Of a stretch of DNA of 64,000 nt, positions 1 to 8,790 are shown piece after piece. The stretch's first letter is position 1. Each line of letters begins with the position of its first letter. The position numbers and the translations under genes are program-made. The notes beneath the pieces are model-generated. The model made no database searches and had not been told where the DNA came from. It saw nothing but the letters and a program-made list of their open reading frames with translations. Origin of the DNA: Sphingomonas_L flavalba_A (GTDB taxonomy: Bacteria; Pseudomonadota; Alphaproteobacteria; Sphingomonadales; Sphingomonadaceae); the NCBI RefSeq assembly GCF_047553045.1, contig NZ_CP180208.1:310001-374000 (forward strand), given 5' to 3'.

Positions 1-1
1 C

Positions 2-892
2 ATGGCGAACGGCCCAATCCCCGGCGAGATGCATCTGTCGAACGGGCAGGAGCCATGCGCGGCCGGCGTCTGCGCCCACCTGACGGCGGCGGATTTCGTG
101 ACCGCGACCCACCGGCCGCATCACATCGCCATCGCCAAGGGGGTCGACCTGAACGCGATGACGGCGGAAATTTTCGGCAAGGCGACCGGTCTGTCCGGCG
201 GCCTTGGCGGGCACATGCACCTGTTCGATCCGCGCGTGAATTTCTGCTGCAGCGGCATCATTGCGCAGGGCATGGGGCCGGCGGTCGGCGCCGCGCTGGC
301 GTTCAAGATGCGCGGGGAACCGCATGTAGCGGTTGCCTATGTCGGCGAAGCCGCCGTGAACCAGGGGGCCTGGCACGAGGCGATGAACCTCGCCGCGGTG
401 TGGCAGTTGCCGTTCGTCTGCATCATCGAGGACAACGCCTGGGGGATTTCCGTGTCGAAGGAAGCGTCGACGGCGGTGAAGACCAACGACGTGCGGTCGG
501 CGAGCTACGGCATTCCCGGCGTGCACGTTCCGGGCAACGACCCGCTGAAGGTCTATGAGGCGGCGGGCGATGCCGTCCGCCGCGCCCGCGACGGCCAGGG
601 GCCGACGCTGATCGAGATCGAGACGTTCCGGCTTGCCGGCCACTTCATGGGCGATGCCGAAACCTATCGCGCGCCGGGGGAAAAGGTCGCGCTGCTCGAA
701 CGCGACGCGCTGCCCCTTCTGCGCCAGCGGCTGATTGCGGCGGCAACCATCACAGAACCGCAGGTCGATACTATCGAGGCGGCGGCGCGCGAGGAGGTCG
801 ATGAGGCGATCCGCCTGGCGCGGGCGGCGCCGGCCCCGGCGCCGGGCAGCGCCGAAAAAGCGGTGTTTTTCGAAGGGAGGGACGCGCAATGA
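2..892 (+). CDS. Thiamine-dependent 2-oxo acid/acetoin dehydrogenase E1 component, alpha subunit (5' partial)
   Basis: Alpha half of a TPP-dependent E1 that decarboxylates a 2-oxo acid or acetoin and passes the acyl group to lipoyl E2. The 296 visible residues begin inside the family's N-terminal region (LSNGQEPCAAGVCAHL, then the conserved THR..H segment), about 25-30 residues short of the usual 320-330, so the true start probably lies before the window. The glycine-rich GGLGGHMHLFD segment and the Mg/TPP region VGEAAVNQGAWHEAMNLA followed by EDNAWGISV are visible. The usual GDG triad reads GEA here (about residues 115-117 of the visible part). The stop overlaps the E1 beta start by four bases. 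Whether the substrate is acetoin, pyruvate or a branched-chain acid cannot be decided. Confidence 0.9.
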   Translation: MANGPIPGEMHLSNGQEPCAAGVCAHLTAADFVTATHRPHHIAIAKGVDLNAMTAEIFGKATGLSGGLGGHMHLFDPRVNFCCSGIIAQGMGPAVGAALAFKMRGEPHVAVAYVGEAAVNQGAWHEAMNLAAVWQLPFVCIIEDNAWGISVSKEASTAVKTNDVRSASYGIPGVHVPGNDPLKVYEAAGDAVRRARDGQGPTLIEIETFRLAGHFMGDAETYRAPGEKVALLERDALPLLRQRLIAAATITEPQVDTIEAAAREEVDEAIRLARAAPAPAPGSAEKAVFFEGRDAQ

Positions 893-1938
893 GCGACGCA
901 CCGGCCGACAGGGACGCGGGCGGCACCGGGAAGCTCCGGCGCCTGACGATCGCGAAGGCGATGAACGAGGCGATCGCCCAGGAAATGCGCCGGGACGAAA
1001 GCGTGTTCGTGATGGGCGAGGATCTCGGCGCCCTCGGCGGTATCTGGGCATCCACGCAGGGGTTGCTGGACGAATTCGGCGCCGAGCGGGTTCGCGATAC
1101 GCCGATTTCCGAAACCGCGTTCATCGGCGCGGCGGTGGGCGCATCGGCGGTCGGGATGCGGCCGATCGTGGAACTGATGTTCGTCGACTTCTTCGGCGTG
1201 TGTTTCGACGCGATCTACAATCTTGCGGCGAAGCAGGCGTATTTTTCCGGCGGCAATGTCAGTTGCCCGATGGTGCTGATGACCAGCGTCGGTGGCGGCT
1301 ATTCCGACGCCGGGCAGCATTCGCAATGCCTCTATGCCAGCTTCGCGCACATGCCGGGGCTGAAGATCGTCTCGCCATCCAACGCCTATGACGCGAAGGG
1401 GCTGATGGTCGCGGCAATCCGCGATCCGAATCCGGTGGTGTTCATGGGCCACAAGGCGCTGCAGGGCATGGGCTGGCTCGGTACGGCCAAAGGCTCGCTC
1501 GCCGACGTGCCGGACACACTCTACACCGTTCCGATCGGCAAGGCGGCCGTCGTTCGCGAAGGCGGCGACATCACCCTGATCGGCTGGGCATCGACCGTTC
1601 ACACCGCGCTGGCCGCCGCCGATGCGCTGGCGAAGCAGGGCGTTTCCGCCGAGGTGGTCGACGTTCGCACGCTCGCGCCGCTCGACATGGAAACGGTCCT
1701 CAAATCGGTTCGCAAGACCGGGCGCGTCATCGTCGTTGACGAGGATTATGCAACCTGCGGCCTCGCTTCCGAAATCGTGGCGCGGATCGCGCGTGAATCG
1801 TTCAGCGACCTGCGTAGCGCGCCGGGGATGGTGACCTATGGCGATGTTCCCCCGCCCTTTGCGCGCAATCTCGAGCAGGCGCTGATCCCCAGCGTCGATA
1901 CGGTTGTCGAAATGGCGGCCCGGCAGGTGGCACCGTGA
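889..1938 (+). CDS. 2-oxo acid/acetoin dehydrogenase E1 component, beta subunit
   Basis: 349-residue beta subunit of the TPP-dependent E1, with an N-terminal pyrimidine-binding domain (MNEAIAQEMRRDESVFVMGE, the Glu that activates the thiamine ring lies in this stretch) and the C-terminal transketolase-like domain (VDVRTLAPLDMETVLKSV, then VVDEDYATCGLASEI). Length is normal for the family (325-350). The ATG start sits in the ATGA overlap with the alpha subunit, indicating translational coupling and a 1:1 heterotetramer. It is followed immediately by separate lipoyl and acyltransferase genes, so the operon encodes E1 and E2. No E3 (dihydrolipoamide dehydrogenase) is encoded here and must come from elsewhere. 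Confidence 0.94.
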   Translation: MSDAPADRDAGGTGKLRRLTIAKAMNEAIAQEMRRDESVFVMGEDLGALGGIWASTQGLLDEFGAERVRDTPISETAFIGAAVGASAVGMRPIVELMFVDFFGVCFDAIYNLAAKQAYFSGGNVSCPMVLMTSVGGGYSDAGQHSQCLYASFAHMPGLKIVSPSNAYDAKGLMVAAIRDPNPVVFMGHKALQGMGWLGTAKGSLADVPDTLYTVPIGKAAVVREGGDITLIGWASTVHTALAAADALAKQGVSAEVVDVRTLAPLDMETVLKSVRKTGRVIVVDEDYATCGLASEIVARIARESFSDLRSAPGMVTYGDVPPPFARNLEQALIPSVDTVVEMAARQVAP

Positions 1939-2183
1939 GCGCGGCAATCGACATCATCGTCCCCGAAGGCGTCGGCGAAGACGCGGATGACGAGATCGTG
2001 CTGGCGGCCTGGTATTTCGAGGACGGCGAGGCGGTTTCGGCGGAAGCGGACATCTGCCAGTTGATGGTGTCGAAGGTGAGCTTCGATGTCATGGCACCGG
2101 CGGCGGGGCGGTTGCGCCATGTCGCCGCGGTCGAAGACATCGTGACGACCGGGCAGGTCATTGCCCGGATCGAGCCGGCGTGA
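1935..2183 (+). CDS. Stand-alone lipoyl-domain protein (E2 lipoyl carrier)
   Basis: An 82-residue protein consisting of a single biotinyl/lipoyl attachment fold. The expected lipoylated lysine is Lys47 in LMVSKVSFDV, the position of the usual E(T/S)DKA motif, and the second hairpin VTTGQVIARIEPA closes the domain. There is no linker, peripheral-subunit-binding domain or catalytic domain in this gene. The start is a GTG that overlaps the E1 beta stop (GTGA). The acyltransferase domain follows as its own gene with another GTGA overlap, so the E2 is split into two polypeptides. By inference it carries acyl groups between E1 and the separate catalytic domain. Confidence 0.85.
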   Translation: MSAAIDIIVPEGVGEDADDEIVLAAWYFEDGEAVSAEADICQLMVSKVSFDVMAPAAGRLRHVAAVEDIVTTGQVIARIEPA

Positions 2184-2863
2184 CCGCGACGATCGCCTTT
2201 TCTGGAGCGCGCGGCGCGATCGCGCGCCACATGAAGGAAAGTCTCGCGACCGCCGCGCAGCTTAGCTACTTCGCGGTAGCGGATGCCTCGCTCCTGAAAC
2301 GGGCGCGCGCGGCGTGGCAGGAACAGGGTGTCGCCGCCGGCTTCGAGGACCTGATCCTCGCCGCGCTGTGCCGGGTTCTGGGGCAGTTTCCGCAGTTCAA
2401 CGGCGTGGTGCGGGACAAGGGCGCGGAACTGGATGACGCCGTCCGCGTATCGGTGGCGATCGCGCTTCCCGGCGGGCTGATGGCCCCGGCGCTGCCAGAC
2501 CTGCGCGACATGACGGTGGCCGATATCAGCGCGGCGCGGCGCGATATGGTCGATCGTGCCCGGCGCGGAGCGCTGACCGTCGCGGAAATGAAGGCAGGCA
2601 CCTTCACGATCAGCAACCTTGGCGTGTCGCGGGTCGACCATTTCACGCCGATCCTGAACGGCGGTCAGATCGCGCTTCTCGGTCTGGGCCGGATCGCCGA
2701 TGTGCCGGCGGTGCTGGCCGACGGGCGGATCGGCGCCCAGCCGCAACTGGCGCTGTCTCTCACCACAGATCACCGCGTGGTCGACGGCGCCCCGAGCGCG
2801 GCCTTCCTGTCGGCGCTGGCGGAGGCGATCGAGACCGATCTCCCCCTGCCGGCAGCCCGGTAA
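2180..2863 (+). CDS. Stand-alone 2-oxo acid dehydrogenase acyltransferase catalytic domain (E2 core)
   Basis: 227 residues spanning only the CAT-like E2 inner-core domain. It starts at the conserved GARGAIARHM (normally S..R..IA..M), continues through FTISNLGVSRVDHFTPILN, and ends with the catalytic DHRVVDGAPSAAFL, with His198 and Asp202 as the active-site pair. The GTG start overlaps the lipoyl gene's stop. Ordinary E2 chains of 400-450 residues carry lipoyl, subunit-binding and catalytic domains on one chain. Here the lipoyl domain is a separate protein and no E1/E3-binding domain is visible on either part. CoA acyl-transfer activity is expected from the family. The assembly mode is unknown. 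Confidence 0.88.
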   Translation: MTATIAFSGARGAIARHMKESLATAAQLSYFAVADASLLKRARAAWQEQGVAAGFEDLILAALCRVLGQFPQFNGVVRDKGAELDDAVRVSVAIALPGGLMAPALPDLRDMTVADISAARRDMVDRARRGALTVAEMKAGTFTISNLGVSRVDHFTPILNGGQIALLGLGRIADVPAVLADGRIGAQPQLALSLTTDHRVVDGAPSAAFLSALAEAIETDLPLPAAR

Positions 2864-2915
2864 CGGCGGGGGGCGGCTGGTTGGCGCGGGGGCTGCCGTT
2901 GGAGGTGCCGCGGCC

Positions 2916-3089
2916 ATGACGAAGCGGCCGAAAGGCCCTCGGCCACTGCGCAGGCTTTGGATATGCCTGCGACGGGTGTGGTGGGCGTCCGGTAACGCCC
3001 AGAACCACCCCAATCGCGAGATCGAAAACCTGCCGGAAGAGATGCGCGACCGGGTAAGGCAGCGCTTCTGGATCAACCCGCGTCGATGA
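2916..3089 (+). CDS. Small basic hypothetical protein
   Basis: A 57-residue reading frame beginning MTKRPKGPRPLRRLW and ending REIENLPEEMRDRVRQRFWI plus NPRR. It is rich in Arg and Trp, and a purine-rich GGAGG lies about 12 bases before the ATG. It fills the gap between the E2 gene and the convergent metal ATPase. The C-terminal half looks like a real amphipathic helix, not random GC-rich translation, but no domain is recognised and no function is proposed. It could be spurious. Confidence 0.35.
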   Translation: MTKRPKGPRPLRRLWICLRRVWWASGNAQNHPNREIENLPEEMRDRVRQRFWINPRR

Positions 3090-3122
3090 TTGCCCCCGCC
3101 GCCGCCGCGCGCGATGGCGGGA

Positions 3123-5567
3123 TCAGGCTCCGTCGTCGCGATAGGCGAGCAGGCGCAGCGCGTTGAACACGACCAGCAGGGTCGACCCCTCATGCACCGC
3201 AACCGCCGGGCCGATGCCAAGGCCCAGGATCGTCGCCGGAACGAGCAGGGCGACGATGCCAAGGCTGACGAACACATTCTGGCGGATCACCGCGCGGGTC
3301 GTGCGGCTGAGACCGACGGCGAAGGGCAGGTGCGACAGGTCGTCGGCCATCAGCGCGACATCGGCGGTTTCCAGGGCGACGTCGGACCCGGCAGCGCCCA
3401 TCGCGATGCCGACGGTCGCGCTGGCCATGGCGGGGGCATCGTTGACGCCGTCGCCGACCATCGCGACCTTCGCCTCTTCGCGCAGCGTCCGGATCGCCTC
3501 GACCTTGTCCTCCGGCATCAGGTCGCCCCACGCCTCGTCAAGGCCGACCTGGGCGGCAACGGCGTCGGCCACGCGCTGGTTGTCGCCGGAAATCATGATC
3601 ATTCGCTCGATGCCGATCGCGCGCAGCCGGTCGAGCGCGGCGCGCGCCGTTTCGCGTGGCGTATCCATCAGGCCGATTGCGCCGAGATCGCGGTTGTCGC
3701 GCCGCACCACCATCGTCGTATGGCCACTCTCGCGCAGCATCGCGATTGCCGTCGCCATGTCTTCGGAAAGCGGCGGGATCCCGTCGGTGCCGAACATCTC
3801 CGCCTTGCCGATCAGGATCTCGTCTTCGCCGATGATTGCCGACACGCCCTTGCCGGTCAGGCTTTTCAGCGTGTCGGCTTCGGGTATCGGGCGGTCGCCG
3901 GCATGCGCGCGACCGTCGCGGGCGATCGCCTGAGCGAGCGGATGGTCGGACAGGCTTTCCACCGCCACGGCGACCGCCATCAACTCTTCGGTGGAAACGC
4001 CCATGGCCGGGACGATGCGCTGGATGCGCGGCTCGCCTCTGGTCAGCGTGCCGGTCTTGTCGAATGCGATCGCGTTCAGCGATCCCAGCAGCTCAAGCGG
4101 CGCGCCGCCCTTGACGAGCACGCCGCCGCGCGCGGCGCGGGCGACGCCGGACAGCACCGCGCTCGGCGTCGCGATGGCAAGCGCGCACGGGCTGGCGGCG
4201 ACCAGCACCGCCATCGCGCGGTAGAAGCTGTCGCGAAACGGCTCGTCGACGACGACCCACGCGAACAACAGGGTGAAGGCGAGCAGCAATACGCAGGGCA
4301 CGAATATCCGCTCGAATCGGTCGGTAAGGCGCTGGGTCGGTGATTTCTGGGTTTCCGCCTCGCTGACCATCTTGACCACCTTGGCGAGCGTGCTCTCGCT
4401 CGACAGCCGGGTGACCTCGATCTCGATCAGGCCGCTGCCGTTGATCGTGCCGGCAAAGACACGGCAGGCCGGGTCGACCCGATCCGGGTTGGCGCGCGCC
4501 AGTGCCCTGTCCGTGACCGGCCGCTTGTCGACCGGCATGCTCTCGCCGGTCACCGGCGCCTGGTTGATCGCCGACGTTCCGGCGGTGACGAAGCCGTCGG
4601 CGGCAACCCGTGCGTCGGGTTTGACGATGACGGTATCGCCAAGCTGCACCGCCTCCACCGGAATTTCCTCAACCGCGCCGTCCGCGCGCCGGACGGTGGC
4701 GGTGCGCGGCGCGAGCTCGGCCAGCGCGGCGATCGCCTGCTTGGCGCGCCCCATCGCATAATGTTCCAGCGCGTGACCGAGGCTGAACAGGAACAGCAGC
4801 AGCGCGCCTTCGGCGAATGCGCCGAGCGCGGCCGCGCCGGCTGCGGCGACCAGCATCAGCGTGTCGATCTCGTAGGTGCGACGCTTCAGATTCCCCACCG
4901 CTTCGCGCAGGGTGAAGAACCCGCCAAAGCCGTAGGCGCCGATATAGAGGGCCAGTGGCAGCCAGCCCGGCGCTCCGGGAACCAGTGTCTCGACGGCGAA
5001 GCCGGCGGCGAGCAGTGCGCCGCACGCCAGCGAAAACACCAGTTCGGCCGCGGCGCCGAGCGGGCCGCCGTGGTCATGGTCGTGATCGCCGCCATGGTCA
5101 TGGCCGGCGGCCGGTGCGGCGGGCTGCGGGCGAACCCCCATACCGCTCAATGCTTCGCGCAACGCCTGTTCCGTCATCCGGGTACGATCAAACTCGACGC
5201 GCACCATGCCGGCGGCGGTGGCTTCCGCTTCCAATACGCCGGGCAGCGCGCGGAGTCCGTCGCCGACCGCGCGCGCCTTGCGCTGGTGCCCGACCCCCTC
5301 GACCGGCCAGAGGATGTGGCCGTAACGGCCGGCGATTTCCGCGCCGGCCGCCCGGGCGATGGCGCGGATACGCGGCATCGACACCCGATCCGAGGCGTAA
5401 TGGATGCACAGCAGCGGCGGCGCGTCGCCCTGGGCGGCGACGACATGCGCCTTCTCCACCCCCGGCCGGGCGGTCAGGTTGGCGGTCAGCCGGGCGACAC
5501 AGGTGTCGCCGGCATCCGGTATTTCGGGAAGGATGAGGGGGATTTCGAGCCGAAGTTTCTCCGTCAT
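3123..5567 (-). CDS. P1B-4 type heavy-metal translocating ATPase (CzcP/CoaT-like)
   Basis: 814-residue inner-membrane metal-efflux P-type ATPase. It has the phosphorylation motif DKTGTLTRGEP, the hinge GDGVNDAPAMASA and two metal-site motifs of the P1B-4 class: SPC (ASPCALAIATPSAV) instead of CPC in the sixth membrane helix and HEGST in the last helix. P1B-4 enzymes transport Co, Zn or Cd. The N-terminus holds two ferredoxin-like HMA-type repeats without CXXC, then a His/Asp-rich linker (HDHGGDHDHDHGG). The start is chosen at the ATG preceded by AGGAG six bases upstream; longer in-frame starts lack a site. It begins two bases after the czcA stop and is the last gene of the czc operon. Confidence 0.9.
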   Translation of the reverse strand: MTEKLRLEIPLILPEIPDAGDTCVARLTANLTARPGVEKAHVVAAQGDAPPLLCIHYASDRVSMPRIRAIARAAGAEIAGRYGHILWPVEGVGHQRKARAVGDGLRALPGVLEAEATAAGMVRVEFDRTRMTEQALREALSGMGVRPQPAAPAAGHDHGGDHDHDHGGPLGAAAELVFSLACGALLAAGFAVETLVPGAPGWLPLALYIGAYGFGGFFTLREAVGNLKRRTYEIDTLMLVAAAGAAALGAFAEGALLLFLFSLGHALEHYAMGRAKQAIAALAELAPRTATVRRADGAVEEIPVEAVQLGDTVIVKPDARVAADGFVTAGTSAINQAPVTGESMPVDKRPVTDRALARANPDRVDPACRVFAGTINGSGLIEIEVTRLSSESTLAKVVKMVSEAETQKSPTQRLTDRFERIFVPCVLLLAFTLLFAWVVVDEPFRDSFYRAMAVLVAASPCALAIATPSAVLSGVARAARGGVLVKGGAPLELLGSLNAIAFDKTGTLTRGEPRIQRIVPAMGVSTEELMAVAVAVESLSDHPLAQAIARDGRAHAGDRPIPEADTLKSLTGKGVSAIIGEDEILIGKAEMFGTDGIPPLSEDMATAIAMLRESGHTTMVVRRDNRDLGAIGLMDTPRETARAALDRLRAIGIERMIMISGDNQRVADAVAAQVGLDEAWGDLMPEDKVEAIRTLREEAKVAMVGDGVNDAPAMASATVGIAMGAAGSDVALETADVALMADDLSHLPFAVGLSRTTRAVIRQNVFVSLGIVALLVPATILGLGIGPAVAVHEGSTLLVVFNALRLLAYRDDGA

Positions 5568-5569
5568 CG

Positions 5570-8500
5570 TCATCTCCTGTCTGCAATGGCCGAAAGGGAA
5601 ACGTCGTCCTGCACCTGCGCGTCCCACCGCCCGTAACGCGCGTAAAGCGTCGGCAGCACGAACAGGGTGAGCAGCGTGGCAGAGATCAGCCCGCCGATCA
5701 CCACCGTCGCCAGCGGCTTCTGTACTTCCGCGCCCGACCCGGTGGCGATCGCCATCGGCACGAAACCGAGGCTGGCAACCAATGCGGTCATTACCACCGG
5801 CCTCAGGCGCATCATCGCGCCTTCATAGGCTGCCTGCGCCCGTTCCATGCCGCCGGCCATCAGGCTCTGGATCGACGTGACCATGACCAGACCGTTCAGT
5901 ACGGCGATGCCGGATAGCGCAATGAAGCCGACCGCCGCCGATATCGAGAAAGGCATGCCGCGCAGCGCCAGTGCCGCGATCCCGCCGACCAGCGCCAGTG
6001 GTACGCCGGTGAACACGATCGCGGCGTCACGCGCGCTGCGCAACGCCCCGTAGAGCAGCAGGACGATCAGCACGAAGCAGGCCGGCACCACCAGCATCAG
6101 CCGCGCGCTGGCGGAGCGGAGATTTTCGAACTGGCCGCCCCAGTCGAGATATTGGCCGGCGGGCAGGCGTACCTCCCGGTCGATCGCGGTCTGCGCATCG
6201 GTCACGACACCGGCGACGTCGCGGCCGCGCACATTGGCCTGGACGACGACGCGCCGCTTGCCGTTTTCCCGGCTGATCTGGTTGGCGCCGTCGGTGACGC
6301 CGATCGTGGCGACGCTTTGTAGCGGCACGAAGCCGCCGCCGGGCAGCGGCACCGGCAGTTGCGCCAGCGTCTGCATGTCGGCGCGGGCCTGGTCCGCCAG
6401 CCGGATCGTCACGGCGAAGCGCCTGTCGCCTTCGAAGATCATCCCGGCATCGCGCCCGCCGACGGCGGCGGCCACGGTGTCCTGCACGGTCTGCGCGGTC
6501 ACTCCCAGCCGCGCCATCGCGTCGCGGTTCGGGCGGATGTCGAGCATCGGCAGCCCCTGCGTCTGTTCCACCCGCACGTCCGCCGCGCCCCGCGTCTTGC
6601 GGAGTACGGCGGCAATCTGGGTGGCCGTGGCGTTCATCGTGTCGAAATCGTCGCCGAACACCTTGATCGCGACATCGCCGCGCACGCCGGCGATCAGTTC
6701 GTTGAACCGCATCTGGATCGGCTGGCTGATCTCGAACGCGCCGCCGGGAATGCCCTCCAGCAGCGTCTCGACCTTGGTCACCAGCGCCGCCTTGGTCAGG
6801 CGTGGGTCGGGCCATTGCTTCTTTGGCTTCATGATGATGAAGGTATCGGAAATGTTGGGCGGCATCGGGTCGGAGGCCAGCTCCGCCGTACCGGTTTTCG
6901 AAAAGACGAACTGCACCTCCGGCAACGTCGCGATCGCCTTCTCCACGCGCGACTGCATCGCCTGGCTCTGGTCGACGGATGTGCCGGGCACGCGCAGCAC
7001 CTGCGCGGTCAGGTCGCCTTCGTCGAGTTGCGGCAGGAATTCCTGCCCCAGCGCCGAAAAGGTCAGCAGCGCGACGAGGAAGGCGCCGATGCCGACGCCC
7101 ATGGTCAGCGTTGGCCGCCGCATCGCGCGGCCAAGGCCCGGCGCATAGCGCCGCTTCAGCCAGTCTATGATCCGGCCTTCCTTCTCCTCCACCGGTTTTG
7201 ACAGCCATAGCGCCAGCATGGCCGGCACGAAGGTGATCGACAGGACAAACGCAGAGGCGAGGGCGATGATGACGGTCAGCGCCATCGGCGAGAACGTCTT
7301 GCCCTCCACCCCGGTCAGGGTCAGCATCGGCACATAGACGAGGATGATGATCGCCTGCCCGAAGACCGACGGGCGGATCATTTCGCGCGCCGCCCGCGCG
7401 ACCGAATCGAGCCTTTCGGCCCGTGTCAGCGTGCGTTCCAGCCGGTGTTGCCGTTCGGCGATCCGCCGCAGCGCGTTTTCGACGATGATCACCGCGCCGT
7501 CGACGATCAGGCCGAAATCCAGTGCGCCAAGGCTCATCAGATTGGCCGAAACCTCGCCCTTCAGCATGCCGAAACTGGTCATCAGCATGGTGATCGGGAT
7601 GACGAGCGCCGCGATCAGCGCCGCGCGGAAATTGCCGAGCAGCAGAAACAGCACGACGATGACCAGCAACGCGCCTTCGGTCAGGTTCTTCGCCACCGTC
7701 CGGATCGTCGCGTTGACCAGCGCGGTACGGTCGAGCACCGGCTGGATGACGACATCCGCCGGCAGCGACGCGTTGACCGTCTGCAGCCGTTCCGCCACTG
7801 CGGAGGCAACGGTGCGGCTGTTCTCGCCGATCCGCATGATCGCGGTGCCGACAACGACCTCGCGGCCGTCCTCAGACGCCGAACCATGGCGGATCGCCTG
7901 ACCGAGGCGGACCTCGGCGACCGAATCCAGCCGGATCGGCAGGCCGTCGCGGGTGGCGATGACGGTCGCCGCCAGTTCGCCGATCGTGCGGATCCGCGCG
8001 TCGGAGCGGACGGCAAGCCCTTCGCCGCCGCGGTCGACCACGCCGGCGCCGACACTGGCATTGTTCGCTTCCAGTGCCTCAGCCAGGTCGGTCAGGCTCA
8101 TGCCGATCGCGGCGAGCCGCTGCACGTCGGGAACGACCTGGAACTGTTTCACATAGCCGCCGATCGAATCGACCCCGGCCAGGCCGGGTGTGCTCTTCAG
8201 GAGCGGTGCGACGATCCAGTCCTGCGCGGTGCGCAGATAGGTTGCCTGTTCCGCTTCGGTGACCAGCCGGTCGCCTTCCGGGGTGATGTAGCTGCCGTCG
8301 GGCTGCATGCCCGGTTCGCCCGGCTTGTGGGTATCCTCGTCTCGGTGCTGGAAATGGACGGTCCACATATAGACTTCGCCCAGCCCGGTGGCGATCGGCC
8401 CCATCGTCGGCGTCGCCCCTTCGGGCAGGCTTTCCTCGGCGATACGCAGCCGTTCCGCCACTTGCTGGCGGGCGAAATAGATATCGGTCGATTCGGAGAA

Positions 8501-8788
8501 TATGGCGGTGACCTGCGCGAAGCCGTTGCGGCTGAGCGAGCGGGTATGGTCAAGCCCCGGAACCCCGGCGAGCGCCGTCTCGATCGGGAAGGCGACCTGC
8601 TTTTCGACCAGTTCGGGCGAAAGCGCGGGCGCGGTGATGTTCACCTGCACCTGGTTGTTGGTGATGTCGGGTACGGCGTCGATCGGCAGGCGGGCGATGG
8701 CCCAGCCGCCGATGACCATGGCGATCAATGTCATCAGCAGCACAAGCCAGCGCCGCTCGACGGACAAGGTGACGATGCGGTCGATCAT
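5570..8788 (-). CDS. czcA: Heavy-metal RND efflux pump, inner-membrane transporter (CzcA family)
   Basis: 1072-residue HME-type RND proton antiporter that drives divalent cation export across both membranes with CzcB and CzcC. The start MIDRIVTLSVERRW is the standard CzcA N-terminus. The signature of the Zn/Co/Cd class is present in the fourth membrane helix near residue 400: GALDFGLIVDGAVIIVEN, with both Asp and the Glu of the proton relay. The two large periplasmic loops and the C-terminal repeat of the helix bundle (LNGLVMVTSIQ, then LLTLFVLPTLYARYG) are intact. The start lies two bases after the czcB stop, and the P-type ATPase gene follows after two bases. Confidence 0.95.
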   Translation of the reverse strand: MIDRIVTLSVERRWLVLLMTLIAMVIGGWAIARLPIDAVPDITNNQVQVNITAPALSPELVEKQVAFPIETALAGVPGLDHTRSLSRNGFAQVTAIFSESTDIYFARQQVAERLRIAEESLPEGATPTMGPIATGLGEVYMWTVHFQHRDEDTHKPGEPGMQPDGSYITPEGDRLVTEAEQATYLRTAQDWIVAPLLKSTPGLAGVDSIGGYVKQFQVVPDVQRLAAIGMSLTDLAEALEANNASVGAGVVDRGGEGLAVRSDARIRTIGELAATVIATRDGLPIRLDSVAEVRLGQAIRHGSASEDGREVVVGTAIMRIGENSRTVASAVAERLQTVNASLPADVVIQPVLDRTALVNATIRTVAKNLTEGALLVIVVLFLLLGNFRAALIAALVIPITMLMTSFGMLKGEVSANLMSLGALDFGLIVDGAVIIVENALRRIAERQHRLERTLTRAERLDSVARAAREMIRPSVFGQAIIILVYVPMLTLTGVEGKTFSPMALTVIIALASAFVLSITFVPAMLALWLSKPVEEKEGRIIDWLKRRYAPGLGRAMRRPTLTMGVGIGAFLVALLTFSALGQEFLPQLDEGDLTAQVLRVPGTSVDQSQAMQSRVEKAIATLPEVQFVFSKTGTAELASDPMPPNISDTFIIMKPKKQWPDPRLTKAALVTKVETLLEGIPGGAFEISQPIQMRFNELIAGVRGDVAIKVFGDDFDTMNATATQIAAVLRKTRGAADVRVEQTQGLPMLDIRPNRDAMARLGVTAQTVQDTVAAAVGGRDAGMIFEGDRRFAVTIRLADQARADMQTLAQLPVPLPGGGFVPLQSVATIGVTDGANQISRENGKRRVVVQANVRGRDVAGVVTDAQTAIDREVRLPAGQYLDWGGQFENLRSASARLMLVVPACFVLIVLLLYGALRSARDAAIVFTGVPLALVGGIAALALRGMPFSISAAVGFIALSGIAVLNGLVMVTSIQSLMAGGMERAQAAYEGAMMRLRPVVMTALVASLGFVPMAIATGSGAEVQKPLATVVIGGLISATLLTLFVLPTLYARYGRWDAQVQDDVSLSAIADRR

Positions 8789-8790
8789 GC

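Noticed and set aside
3090..4343. 417-codon plus-strand frame opposite the metal ATPase
   Set aside because: Antisense to the ATPase domain with its DKTGT and GDGVNDAP motifs; composition is typical of GC shadow frames.
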